Positions 44,139 through 55,300 of a stretch of DNA of 64,000 nt are shown one piece after another; the stretch's first letter is position 1, and the number at the start of each line of letters is the position of its first letter. The notes under the pieces are model-generated. The model saw only the letters and a list, made by a program, of their open reading frames with translations. It made no database searches and was not told the origin of the DNA. This DNA comes from JASHVB01 sp963780805 (GTDB lineage Bacteria > Pseudomonadota > Alphaproteobacteria > Acetobacterales > Acetobacteraceae): the NCBI GenBank assembly GCA_963780805.1, contig CAWADP010000020.1, forward strand, positions 1 to 64,000. Reading direction: 5' to 3'. The translations under genes and the position numbers were made by a program.

Positions 44139-45554
44139 ATGGCGCGGGCACTCAAACCAGTTGATCCGGCCAGCACTCCCTATCTCAGCGGCCTCTTCGC
44201 GCCGGTGGATGACGCCCTCGACGTTGCCGAGCTATCTGTTGCCGGCAAAATCCCCGAGGATCTGCGCGGCGTTTATCTGCGCAACGGGCCCAACCCGAAA
44301 TTTCCGCCGCTCGGGAGCTACACCTATCCGCTCGACGGCGACGGAATGATCCACGGTATGCGGCTCGCTGATGGCCGCGCGCACTACCGCAACCGCTACG
44401 TGCTGACCAAGGGCCTCAAGGCGGAGATCCGCGTCGGCCGCGCCCTTTGGGCCGGCATCACGACGCCCGTCCAGCCGGACCCTGCTCTCGTCGGGCCGGA
44501 TCAGGATCCGGAGGGAGACAAGCTGCTGCCCGGGATCAACATCGTCCGCCACGCCCATCGCTTCCTCGCTCTCGCCGAGGGGACCGCTCCCTACGAGATG
44601 ACGGAAGAACTCACCACGGTCGGACGCTACGACTTCGCGGGCGCGCTGCCGCTCGGCATGTGCGCGCACCCGAAGATCGACCCGGAGAGTGGGGAGATGA
44701 TCCTTTTTCGCTACGGTCTCGAGGAGCCGTATCTCTACTGGGCCGCTATCGGGCCGGACGGGCGGATGAGCCGCCCACCCGAAGTGATCGCCGAGATCGA
44801 TCGCGGCTACATGATCCACGATTTCCTGATCACCGCAGATTATCTCGTGATCGTTATAAACCCGGCAACCTTCGACTTCGCGCGCGCGGCGCGCGGTGCG
44901 AGCCCGCTTGCCTGGGAGCCTGATCGCGGCACGCGCATCGCCGTCATCCCGCGACGTGGCCAGGCGAAAAAGATCAGCTGGGTCGAGACCGATGCTTTCT
45001 GGTGCTGGCACTACGCCAATGCCTGGCAAGAGGGGGGCGAGATCGTCACCTGCTTTCCCTGGTGGAGTCATCTCGGTTTCGGCGTTCCCGGCGCGCCGCC
45101 ACCTAAGGGTCATCTCGCCCGCGCCCGGATCAATCCCGCCGCTGGCAGCTTCCGCCTCGAAGTGCTGGACGAGCGCACGACCGAGTTTCCCCGCATCGAT
45201 GACCGCAGGACCGGCCGCCCGACCCGCTACGCCATGGTGTCGCACCGCGCCTCGCCGACCCTGCCCGCGGGGAGTTTCGACGAGCTTTTCCGTTTTGATC
45301 TCGCGCGCGGGAGTCTTGCGGTGCATCGCTTCCCGGGCCAGGCGATCGGTGAAGCCGTCTTTGCGCCCAAGGCGGGGCGGAGCGAGGAAGAGGCGGGTTA
45401 TGTCCTCACCTACACGACCGATGTCGCGACCATGGAATCGCGCTTCGTCATCCTCGATGCCGAGGATTTTGCCGGCGATCCGGTTGCGGTGGTGAAGCTG
45501 CCGCGGCGCGTGCCGCTCGGGCTGCACGGCAACTGGTACCCGGCCGAATCCTGA
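44139..45554 (+). CDS. Carotenoid oxygenase family protein
   Basis: A 471-residue member of the carotenoid cleavage / lignostilbene dioxygenase family, a seven-bladed propeller with non-heme iron held by four histidines. All four are visible: MCAHPKID, GYMIHDFLIT, CWHYANAW and the C-terminal GLHGNWYP. The family's YLRNGPNPKFPP and LDGDGMIHGMRL motifs near the N-terminus are also present. ATG 44139 is favoured; GTG 44133 in frame is possible, with GGGAGGGAG upstream. It cleaves carotenoid, apocarotenoid or stilbene double bonds; the substrate is not predictable. The small membrane gene 23 bases downstream may be cotranscribed. Confidence 0.94.
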   Translation: MARALKPVDPASTPYLSGLFAPVDDALDVAELSVAGKIPEDLRGVYLRNGPNPKFPPLGSYTYPLDGDGMIHGMRLADGRAHYRNRYVLTKGLKAEIRVGRALWAGITTPVQPDPALVGPDQDPEGDKLLPGINIVRHAHRFLALAEGTAPYEMTEELTTVGRYDFAGALPLGMCAHPKIDPESGEMILFRYGLEEPYLYWAAIGPDGRMSRPPEVIAEIDRGYMIHDFLITADYLVIVINPATFDFARAARGASPLAWEPDRGTRIAVIPRRGQAKKISWVETDAFWCWHYANAWQEGGEIVTCFPWWSHLGFGVPGAPPPKGHLARARINPAAGSFRLEVLDERTTEFPRIDDRRTGRPTRYAMVSHRASPTLPAGSFDELFRFDLARGSLAVHRFPGQAIGEAVFAPKAGRSEEEAGYVLTYTTDVATMESRFVILDAEDFAGDPVAVVKLPRRVPLGLHGNWYPAES

Positions 45555-45577
45555 GGACGGGAAAGGGGATCGCGCCG

Positions 45578-45844
45578 ATGCTCCGGCTGATCATCGGGTT
45601 CCTGCCCTGGATCATCTTCGGCGTGCTCGGGAAGCGGCACTTCCTGCTGGCCCTGATCCTGGCGCTCGCCGTTTCCGCAGTGACCGCGGTGCGGCGCGCC
45701 GGTCACGCCGCCGAGTGCTGGCTGACCTCGGCAACCCTGATCCGCGGTCCCTCATCCTGCCACGACGGTACCTTGGACCGGGTCGCGGAAGCTTGGACCG
45801 GGTCGCAGAAGCTATGGGGCTGGCCGGCAACGCTTACCGCATAA
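45578..45844 (+). CDS. Small membrane protein, probably truncated
   Basis: An 88-residue ORF. The first 40 residues, MLRLIIGFLPWIIFGVLGKR and HFLLALILALAVSAVTAVRR, look like the two-helix start of a small bacterial membrane protein family. The rest is unrelated (LDRVAEAWTGSQKLWG), encoded by a short direct repeat GGACCGGGTCGC, so the gene is probably broken after about residue 41. Function unknown. Confidence 0.45.
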   Translation: MLRLIIGFLPWIIFGVLGKRHFLLALILALAVSAVTAVRRAGHAAECWLTSATLIRGPSSCHDGTLDRVAEAWTGSQKLWGWPATLTA

Positions 45845-46616
45845 TGCCGGCGGAACCGCCGCCAGGTTCCTGGTCGCCATGCGAGCTTCGCACCGGACGC
45901 AGAATCCGTGACGCAGTGGCGTCGATCACGGCTGCGTCGAGAACCGGCGGAGCCTCGCATCTCACGGCGAGGGCCGCGCGGCTGGTCGCGGTGGGCCTGA
46001 TCAATGCCAGCCACCAGATTCGCGCGGCCTGTCCCATGAACGGCGCCGAAATCGAGCCCGGCTTCCGCAGATCAAACCAATACCTCCTCAAATCCACTCC
46101 GATACCAACGCCACGAGCCTTCAAATAGGCTTCCTTAAGCGTCCAGAGGTCAAGGAAGACCTTGTCGCGTTCAAACGGCATGGCCGTGATGATTTGTGCC
46201 TGCTCGTCAGGAGAGCAAACCTCCGCCACAAGAGATGCGTTGTCGCGTGCGAGAGTGTCGCATTCTACATCGATCCCGACCGGGCCCTGGCAACCGGTGG
46301 CGCACGCCACCAGGCCGCGGGTATGAGAAATGCTGAAGTGCATCGAGTCCGCGGGCGGCGAGACGACATACGGCTTCCCGGCCGCAGTGCGCGCGAACCG
46401 CCAGGCCCTGGGCTCGACCCAGGGTTTGGCCTCGCTCAGCGTCCTGCGCAGCAGCGCATGGGCCGCCGCGTAATCCAGCCGGTCGCGGGCGAAGACGAAC
46501 CTCTGGAACGTGGCCCGCTCTTCTCTATCAAGAATATCAACGTCCTCGGCAACCTGGCTCTCGGTACGTCCAAACGTAGTGACACAGCGGACGTGTAGAA
46601 GACGATTGTGTTTCAC
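45834..46616 (-). CDS. 4'-phosphopantetheinyl transferase (Sfp/AcpS superfamily)
   Basis: A 260-residue PPTase of the Sfp type, which transfers phosphopantetheine from CoA to a conserved serine of carrier proteins. Motifs are in order: SISHTRGLVACATG, GPVGIDVECD (Mg-binding Asp/Glu) and FLDLWTLKEAYLKARGVGIG (WTLKEAYxKA with the third acidic ligand). Length is normal for Sfp-like enzymes. The start is GTG at 46616. It is divergent from the thioesterase/PKS operon 190 bases away and is the obvious activator of the ACP domains there. Confidence 0.94.
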   Translation of the reverse strand: MKHNRLLHVRCVTTFGRTESQVAEDVDILDREERATFQRFVFARDRLDYAAAHALLRRTLSEAKPWVEPRAWRFARTAAGKPYVVSPPADSMHFSISHTRGLVACATGCQGPVGIDVECDTLARDNASLVAEVCSPDEQAQIITAMPFERDKVFLDLWTLKEAYLKARGVGIGVDLRRYWFDLRKPGSISAPFMGQAARIWWLALIRPTATSRAALAVRCEAPPVLDAAVIDATASRILRPVRSSHGDQEPGGGSAGIMR

Positions 46617-46803
46617 GGGGTCAAACTAAGCATGACATTACTTAACAATCCTCCACTTTAGCAAGCGTGTGAGGGAAACCGGCCGTTTTTACGATGCCGT
46701 GGCCTCGTACCACCAAAGTACAAGTGGCACGGCAAATCTCTGTTACATAACATCCGTCAGATCGCGGTCGGAGCCGCTTGGAACTTTTCCAGGATAGCAC
46801 GTG
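46617..46803. promoter_or_regulatory. Divergent promoter region between the PPTase and PKS operon
   Basis: The only gap between the two transcription units of the polyketide cluster. It is locally AT-richer, with GTTACATAAC near 46741-46750, but no clear -35/-10 pair or operator could be assigned. Confidence 0.4.
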
Positions 46804-47658
46804 ATGGCGGACAGAATGGTGAATTGTGCCGGCGCTGCCGAGGCGCTGCCGTCGCCACAATGGATCGGTGCCGACCATCCACCGAATGATCACTGGCTGC
46901 GCAATCTGAGCCGTCGTCCCGCAACTTCCGCCAATCTGTTCTGCTTTCCCCATGCGGGCGGCAGCGCGGCCGCGTTCCGATCGTGGGCCGCGGAACTGCC
47001 CCTCGCGCTCCAGGTATGGGCCGTGCAGCTCCCCGGCCGTGCCAATCGTTTCCGTCAATCGCCGGTGGATCGTATGCCGGCGCTGATTGATGCTGTGGCC
47101 GAGGCGCTGCTGCCGCTGCTCGACCGGCCGTTCGGGTTCTTCGGCCACAGCATGGGCGCGGTGCTCGCATTCGAGGTCGCGCAGCGTCTCGTTGCCATGG
47201 GCCACCCCGCGCCGGCCCATCTCGTCGTTTCAGCGCGACGGCCCCCGCATGTCCATGACGGCATCGCCGATCTTCATCCGCTGCCGGATGACGAATTCGT
47301 CGCGGAAATAGTTGCCCGTTACGGCGGCATTCCACCGGAACTTCTGTCCGACCGTGAGATGCTGGCACTGCTGCTCCCCAGCCTGCGGGCGGATGTCACC
47401 GCCATCGAAACCTTTCGTCCGCCGCGACGGCCGCCGCTCGGCTGCCCCATCACCGCTTTGGGCGGGGCGCGCGACAGGCTGACCCCCCGCGCCCATCTCG
47501 AGGCATGGCGCAGCGAAACCACCGGCGTCTTCCGGGCGCGCGTGTTCCCCGGCGACCACTTCTACCTGGACAGCAATCGCTCCGAGCTGCTCGCCGATCT
47601 GTCGACGCTTCTGGCGCCGATATTGCCCGAACATCAGGCGCTGATGGCGGTCGCATGA
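46804..47658 (+). CDS. Type II thioesterase of the polyketide cluster
   Basis: A 284-residue alpha/beta hydrolase of the type II thioesterase (GrsT/RifR) group that removes wrongly loaded or stalled acyl groups from carrier proteins. Motifs: LFCFPHAGGSAAAFRSWA, VWAVQLPGRANRF, nucleophile GHSMGA in FGFFGHSMGAVLAFEVAQRL, a catalytic Asp region ITALGGARDRLTPRAHLEAW, and His in FPGDHFYLDSNR. ATG 46804 has AGGA nine bases upstream; GTG 46801 is adjacent in frame. Its stop overlaps the start of PKS1 (ATGA at 47655-47658), so it is translationally coupled to the synthases. Confidence 0.94.
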   Translation: MADRMVNCAGAAEALPSPQWIGADHPPNDHWLRNLSRRPATSANLFCFPHAGGSAAAFRSWAAELPLALQVWAVQLPGRANRFRQSPVDRMPALIDAVAEALLPLLDRPFGFFGHSMGAVLAFEVAQRLVAMGHPAPAHLVVSARRPPHVHDGIADLHPLPDDEFVAEIVARYGGIPPELLSDREMLALLLPSLRADVTAIETFRPPRRPPLGCPITALGGARDRLTPRAHLEAWRSETTGVFRARVFPGDHFYLDSNRSELLADLSTLLAPILPEHQALMAVA

Positions 47659-50600
47659 GCGCTGTCATGCCGCCAGACGCCGATGGCGCCGTGGCCATCA
47701 TCGGCATCGGCTGTCGTTTTCCGGGGGGAGCCGCGGATCCCGCAAGCTTCTGGCAACTCGTGGCCGGCGGCGGTGATGCGATCGGCGAAATCCCGCCTGA
47801 CCGCATCGAGATCGGCCATTATTTCAATCCCGCGCCGGCGACGCCCGGCCGCATGATGACCCGCTGGGGCGGGTTTTTGGGGCGTATCGACACGTTCGAT
47901 GCGGGTTTTTTCGGGATCTCCCCGCGTGAAGCCGAACGGCTCGACCCGCAGCAGCGGTTGTTGCTCGAATCCGCCTGGGAGGCGCTGGAAGACGCCGGCC
48001 AGGATGTGCGAAGCCTCGCCGGCCGGCACACCGGCGTCTTCATCGGCGCATGGATCAGTGATTTTGAATCGCGCCTGGCCACCGACCCGGAGGGCGTCGA
48101 TTTTCTGATGACGACGGGCAGCGGCCGTTATGCCGCTTCAGGCCGGCTCTCCTATCTGCTCGGCTTCCGCGGCCCGAGTCTGACGATCGACACCGCATGT
48201 TCCTCTTCCCTCGCAGCGATCCACCTGGCGGTCCGCAGCATCCGTAGCGGCGAGAGCCGTGTCGCGCTGGCGGGCGGGGTCAACGTGATCCTGCAGCCGC
48301 ATATCAGCATCGCATACTCCCAGAGCCGCATGATGGCAGCGGACGGGCGATGCAAATTCGCCGACGCCGCCGGCGACGGTTATGTGCGCAGCGAAGGCGT
48401 CGGTCTGGTCGTGCTGAAACAAATGCGTGACGCCGTCACCGACGGCGACCGCATCTACGCCGTGATCCGCGGCAGCGCGATCAACAACGATGGCCGCGGC
48501 AGTGGCTCGATGGGAACGCCCAGCCGGACAGGGCAGGAGGAACTGCTGCGCGCCGCCTATGCGGACGCCGGTGTCCCGGCAGGGCAGGTGGGCTACATCG
48601 AGGCGCACGGCACCGGCACCCGGGTCGGCGATCCGGTCGAGATCACGGCGCTCGGTGCGGTTCTCGCCGAAGGCCGCGCGCCGGGAAGCCGCGCCGCAAT
48701 CGGCTCCGTGAAAACCAATATCGGTCACACGGAAGGCGCAGCGGGTGTGGCAGGCCTTATCAAGGCGGCGCTGGCACTGCACCACGGTGCGATTCCCCCA
48801 AGCCTGCATTGTCGGGTGCTCAACCCCGCCGTCCCTTGGTCGGACATCCCCTGCGAGATCGCACGTGAACTGCGCCCATGGCCCGCACAGGCGCTGCCGC
48901 GCATTGCCGGCGTGAGCGCCTTCGGCATTGCAGGTTCAAATGGTCACGTCGTCCTCGAAGCGGCCATGTCGGACGGTCCGGTCGCTGCCCGCGGCGGCGG
49001 ACGCGGATATTGCCTGCTGCCGCTATCGGCGAAGGACCCGAACGCACTGCGGGCGCTTGCCCATCGTTACGCCGATCTGCTCGAGGTACCCGACGCGTCC
49101 CTGCTACCCGACGCGTCCCTGCTGCCCGACGCATCACTGTTGCCCGACGCATCACTGTTGCCCGACGCATCACCGTTGCCCGACGCATCACCGTTGCCCG
49201 ACGCGTCACTGTTGCCCGATGTGTGCTGGAGCGCCGCCACGCGGCGAACCCCGCTCGACAAGCGTGCCGTCTTCATCGGCACCGATGCCGCCAGCATGGT
49301 CGATGCGCTGAGACGCTACGTCGCCGGCGCGGCGCCGGTGGCGGAGGGCACCGCCGATACCGAGGCAACACCCCGGATCGCCTTCGTGGTGCCCGGCCAG
49401 GGGGCGCAATGGGTCGGGATGGGGCGCGAACTGTTGACGCACGAGCCGGCGTTTCGCACCGCCCTCGAGCGCTGCGACCAGGCTGCAGGCCCATTCATCG
49501 ACTGGTCGATCATCGAACAATTGCAAGCGGAGCCCGACGGCCCCGGCTACTTGCTGGACCGCATCGACGTGATCCAGCCCGTGCTGGTCGCATTGGCGAT
49601 TGCCTATGCCGAACTGCTGCAATCGCTCGGGATCGCGCCGCACGCGGTGGTAGGTCATAGCATGGGCGAGGTCGGTGCCGCCTGCATCGCCGGCGCGCTT
49701 GATCTCGACCAGGCCATGCGGGTGATCTGCCTGCGTAGCGCGTTGATGCGCCGCGTCAGCGGAGCGGGCGCGATGGCGCTCGTCGATCTGCCGATCGACG
49801 AGGTCCGCGCCCGGCTGGTTGGGCTGCGGGACCAGGTTTCGGTGGCCGCAAGCAACAGTCCGCGCTCCAGCGTCATCTCCGGCACACCGCCGGCGGTTCA
49901 GCAGGTGATGGCGGCGCTTGCCGGGCAGGATGTGTTCTGCCGCCTGGTGAAGGTGGACGTCGCGTCGCACAGCGCACAGATGGACCCGCTGGCAGTGTTG
50001 CTGGAAGCAGGCTTGGCCGGCATGCAGCCGGCATCGGCGCGCATTCCAATCTATTCTACCTTGCGTGGCCGCTCCGCCGACGGCGAAGCGTTCGACGCCG
50101 GTTATTGGGCGAGCAACCTGCGGCAGCCGGTACTGTTCTCGCAGGCTGTCACTCGGATGGCCGCCGACGGGATCACGATCTTTGTCGAACTAGGACCGCA
50201 TCCCATCCTGCTGTCATCGGTGCAGCAGACGGCACCGGAGGTCACTACCATCGCCTGTGGCCGGCGGGAAGAACCGGAGCAAGCAAGCCTGCTGTCGGTT
50301 ATCGGCGGACTGTGGTCGGGCGGGTATGCGATCGACTGGCATCGCGTCATGCCCGAAGGGGGGCGCATGGTGCGGCTCCCGCTCTATCCCTGGCAACGGG
50401 AACGATATTGGGCGGAGGCTGCCGAACTGCGGCCCGCCAATGCCCGACCGGGCGGCGTTCGGTTGCCGTCCGACGATGAATCCCGGCACTGGCTCTATCG
50501 CCTCGCATGGCAGCCATCGGCGGTATCGGCGGCGGCCAGGCGCCATGCGATGCGTTGGCTTGTTGTGGCCGATGACGCCACCTTGGGGGCGGCGGTCGTG

Positions 50601-52324
50601 CAGGCGCTTCAGCGCAGCGGTGCCGTCGCGGACATGATCCCATGGTCCCGGCTCGACGCGGGCGACCGAGGGTCGTTGCCCGGCCCGCAGCACGGCATCA
50701 TCGCTCTGGCAGGTGACAATGCGGACGCCGCATTCCTGCCGCTGCGCCTCCTGCAATGGTGCCTGGCCAGCCCCAGCGCGTGTCCGCGCCTTTGGTTCGT
50801 GACACGCGGCGCCCAGGCCGTGGCCGACGGCGAACGCGTCTCGGTCGACCAGGCGGCGCTATGGGGCGCGGCACGCGTCGTCGCGGAGGAGCATCCCGAC
50901 CTCTGGGGCGGGCTGATCGATCTCGATCCCGCGGCCGATCCTGCCGCGAATGCGTCGCTACTGGTGGAGCAAGGCCTGCGCGACGACGGCGAGGACCAGC
51001 TTGCGTTCCGGCAGAACGGTTGTCGTCATGTCCTGCGGCTGGTCCAGCTCGATCGCGATCCAACGGTGACCGGACAATCGTGGCGGCCGGACTCGGCCTA
51101 CCTCGTCACCGGCGGCCTGGGCGGTGTCGGTCTGCAAGTCGCACGCGCCATGGCGGAGCAAGGCGCGCGGCGCCTCATCCTGCTGGGTCGCACCGCCTTG
51201 CCGCCACGCGAGCAATGGAGCAGGGCGGCGGCGGATTCCATGATTGGCCTTCGCATTGCCGCCGTGCGCGGCCTCGAAGCCATGGGCGTGGCGGTTCACA
51301 CACCTGCCGTGGATGTCGGCGACGAGGCGGCGCTGCGGCGGTTCCTCGACAGTTACGCTGCCGAAGGCTGGCCGCCGATCCGCGGCGTCATCCATGCCGC
51401 CGTGGCGCTGAACAATGGTCTTGCCGGCGCAATGGGCCGGGCGCGTTTCGAACTCGGTGCTGCAAGCCAAGCTGCGCGCCGCACAGGCGCTGGATCGCCT
51501 CCTGCCTGACCTGGATGTCTTCGGTACTGTTCTCGTCCATCGGCGGTTTCCTGCCGCATCCGGGCGTGGCGAACTATGCCGCGGCGAATGCCGGGCTCGA
51601 TGCCCTTGCGCAGGACCGCCGTGCCCGCGGCCTGCCGGCGCAGAGCATTGCCTGGGGACCGTGGGACAATGCCGGTCTCGCTTTGGGCGAGGCCGGCGCG
51701 CACGCGGTCGTCGAAATGGCGCGCCAGGGAATTCGGGCCATTCCTACCGTGCAGGGTGCTGCCTTGTTCTCCTGGCTGTGCCTCCGCTCCGCGACGACCG
51801 TCGCGGTCATGCCGACAGACTGGTCGCGCTTCCGTCAGGCGCGAGCCGAACGCCCCCTGGCACTGATGCGTGATCGGCTGCGAGACCTGGGCGACACCGC
51901 CTCTGCCGCCGGGTCATTCGCCAGTGCGATGGAAACCGCCGATCCTGCCCAGCGGCGCGCGATGCTGGAAAGCGCCGTTCGCGATGCGGTCGGGCATGTG
52001 CTGAAGATCCCGCCGGCGCGGCTCGATCCGCGCAAGACACTCGGCAGCCTGGGCCTGACCTCGCTGATGGCCATCGAACTGCGCAATCGCCTCGAGAATC
52101 AGGTCGGGCGCCCGCTCTCGGCCACGCTGGCCTGGAACTTTCCCACCATCGAGGCCATCACCGCCTGGCTTGCCGGCGAGGCGCCTTCGGTCGCCTTCTG
52201 CGGCGTGGCCGTGCCGGAGCCGACCAGGATCGACCTGGCCGCGTCCATCGACCAGATCGCAACCTGGTCCGATGAAGCCGCATTGCACGCCCTGCGGGGA
52301 CAGCCGGTCAGCGCCGGGCAATGA
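47655..52324 (+). CDS. Type I polyketide synthase PKS1, KS-AT-KR-ACP, with two apparent +1 frameshifts
   Basis: About 1555 residues when repaired. KS (residues about 12-435): active Cys182 in TIDTACSSSLA, the two His in EAHGTGTRVGDP and NIGHTEGAAG. Then a KS-AT linker with eight units of LPDAS type (49086-49220). AT: Ser669 in GHSMGE; VASH at 769-772, a motif usually tied to methylmalonyl-CoA. KR: TGGLGGVGLQVARAM and FSSIGGFLPHPGVANYAAAN (catalytic Ser, Tyr, Asn); LNN replaces the common LDD. ACP: GSLGLTSLMAIELRN, with Ser but Thr for the usual Asp. Extra bases at 51456-51457 and 51523-51524 break the KR: deleting them joins FEL to VLQAKLRAAQALD, and LDVF to VLFSSIGG. No loading domain precedes the KS. 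Start overlaps the thioesterase stop; stop overlaps PKS2. Confidence 0.92.
49086..49220 (+). repeat. 18-bp tandem repeat in the PKS1 KS-AT linker
   Basis: Eight in-frame units encoding LLPDAS or PLPDAS (the first is VPDAS, the last LLPDV), directly before CWSAATRR, the usual linker helix. Third-position differences between units show they are not all recent. Confidence 0.92.
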
Positions 52325-55300
52325 ACGACGCACCCGATACCACGGCCGATCCGTCGGTCCTCAGGCTTGCAGTGACCGCACGGCAGGTGCGGGCGCAGGC
52401 GGTGCGCGCCCTGCGTGCGGACCCCATCGCCGTGGTCGGCATGGCCTGTCGCCTGCCGGGCGACGCCGATACACCGGCGCGATTCTGGCAGCTTCTGCAC
52501 GACGGCGTCGACGCGGTGCGCGAGGTGCCGCGGGATCGCTGGAACGCCGCTGGCTGGTACGACCCGGACCTGTCCGCGAGCGGCAAGGCCGTTACCAAGT
52601 GGGGTGGCTTCCTGGATCGCATCGACGGATTTGATGCGGCCTATTTCGGCATTCCACCACGCGAAGCGGACCGGATGGATCCGCAGCAGCGTCTGTTCCT
52701 GGAAGTGGCGATCGAGGCGCTGGACGATGCCGGCCTGCCGCACCCCAAGCTGGCCGGCTCGCGCACCGGCGTCTTCGTTGCCAGCTACCACAACGATTAT
52801 GCGCAGCTTCAATACGCCGACCTCGACGCCATCGATCTGCGCACCCTGACCGGCACTCTGCACAGCGTGCTGGCGAACCGCCTGTCATGGTGGCTTGACC
52901 TGCGCGGTCCCAGCGTTGCGATCGACACGGCTTGCTCCGCCTCGCTCGTCGCCGTGCACCTGGCCTGCCAGAGCCTTCGCCTGGGCGAAAGCGATATCGC
53001 CATCACCGGCGGCGTGTCGCTGATGCTCAGGCCGGAGCTGATGGTGGCGCTGTCCAAGGTCGGGTTCATGGCGCCGGATGGCCGCTGCAAGACATTCGAT
53101 GCTCGGGCCGACGGCTTCGGGCGTGGCGAAGGCTGCAGCATCGTCGTGCTGAAACGGTTGTCGGACGCGATCGCGGACGATGATCGCGTCCTGGCGGTGA
53201 TTCGCGGGTCCGCCGTCAACCAGGACGGCCATTCGACTCTCCTGGCGGCACCCAGCGGGCCGGCACAGGTGGCGCTGATCCAGGAGGCGATGGCCAACGC
53301 CCAGGTATCGCCCGGCCGCATCGGATACGTCGAGGCGCACGGCACCGGCACGGCGCTCGGCGATCCGATCGAGGTCGAGGCGATCGCGGCGACGATCGGC
53401 CGCAGTTTCGCCGGTGCCGCCCCCTGTCTCATCGGGTCGGCAAAGGCGAATTTCGGCCACCTGGAGGCCGCCGCCGGTGCCACCGGGTTGATCAAGGCGG
53501 TGCTGACGTTGCAGCACGCCATGGCGCCGCCGCAGCCGAACTACCAAACGCTGAACCCGCACATTGCGCTGGACGGTACGCGGCTTGCCATCCCGTCCGC
53601 GCTCACGCCGTGGCCGTCCGGCCCTGCGCCACGCTGCGCCGCGGTCAGTTCCTTCGGTGTCGGCGGCACCAACGCCCACGTCATCCTGGAAGAGGCACCG
53701 AAACTCCCGGCACGCCCGAGCCTCGTGCCGGCGCAAGTTGGCTCCGTTCTCCCGCTGTCGGCGAAGAGCCCGGGCGCGTTACGGGCGCTGGCGCAGGCCT
53801 GGGTGGCGTTGCTCGCCGACACGCCGGAATCCGCTGCCGATCTGTGCCACACCGCCGCCCGGCGGCGCACGCATTACGACGTCCGCCTGGCCGTGACCGG
53901 CCGATCGACCGCCGAATTGCGCGCCCGGCTGCAGGACGTTCTGTCACACGGCTTTCTATCCGAGTGCGACGCGCCGGGCGCGGCACGGCCGGACGCGGCA
54001 CGGCCGGACGCAGCACGGCGGGGAGCGCCGCGCATCGGCTTCGTGTTCAGCGGGCAAGGCCCGCAGTGGCACGCGATGGGCCGGGAGCTGCTAACCGAGC
54101 AACCGGTGTTCCGCGCTGTGATCGACGCGTGCGATGCATTGCTGCGGTCGCAGGCCGGCTGGTCCCTGCTGGAGGAACTGGAGCGTCCGGCCGACCAATC
54201 TCGGCTGGATCAGACTGCCTTCGCGCAACCCGCGCTGTTTGCTCTCCAGGTCGCGCTGGCGACGCTCTGGCGATCGTGGGGCGTGCAGCCGGCCGGTGTC
54301 ATCGGCCATAGCGTGGGCGAGATCGCGGCACTCCATGTGGCCGGTGTGTTGAGCCTGGAGCAAGCCGTGCGACTGGTGTCGCTGCGCGGCCGGATCATGC
54401 AGCAGGCCACCGGGCTGGGCCGCATGGCATCGGTCGGTCTCGCGGAGGCGGAAGCAACAGCCCTGCTGGCGCCGTATGGCGATCGTCTCAGCGTCGCCGC
54501 TGTCAATGGGCCGGACAACGTCGTGCTTTCGGGGGAGTCGGCCGCGCTCGACACCGTGCTGGCGACACTCGCTGCGCGCGGCGTGCGCCACCAGAAGCTG
54601 CCGGTCCAGTACGCGTTCCACAGCCCGCAGATGGCGCCCTTCAAGGACGCGTTCGTGGACCAGCTCGGCATGCTGCACGGCGCGCCGCCGCAACTCCCGG
54701 TGTTCTCGACGGTGACCGCTGCCGCAGCGGAGGGCTTGCGGTTCGACGCCGCCTATTTCGGCCGCAACATGCGCGAGACCGTGCGCTTCGCTCCGGCCAT
54801 CGTGGCAATGAGCGACGCCGGCATCGATCTGTTCTTTGAATTGTCGCCGCATCCGGTGCTGGGAAATGCGATTCTCGAAACTCTGGCGGGACGCGGGCAC
54901 GACGTGCGGGTGCTGGCGTCGTTGCGTCGCGGCAAGCCGGAGCGCGACACACTGCTGCAGGCCTGCGCCGATCTCTATACGGCCGGTGGCAATCCCGACT
55001 GGGCCCAGATCCTGCCGAGCGCCGGCAACCTGGTGAGCTTGCCGGGCTATTGTTGGCAACGCACGCGGCATTGGCTCCGCACTCGCCCGCAGGTCGCGCC
55101 GCCGGCGCCTTGTCCCGCCGCGGAGCAACACCCTTTGCTGGGACGCCGGATCCGCGTGGCCGGGACCGCGGCGCAGGTCTTCGAAGCGGCATCCGATACG
55201 GCGCCAGCCTGGCTCGCGGACCACCGCGTCTTCGGCCGGCTGCTGCTGCCCGCGGCGGCGGTGGTGGAGGCGCTGCTGGCCGCCGCTTCCCAGGCGATGG

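Noticed and set aside
46617..46803. A sigma54 promoter or lux-type box before the PKS operon
   Set aside because: TGGCAC is present near 46714, but the second element is not at the required spacing, and no palindrome of the right kind was found.
49086..49220. Repeats as a CRISPR or regulatory array
   Set aside because: They are in frame within a PKS linker, with third-position changes, so they are coding.
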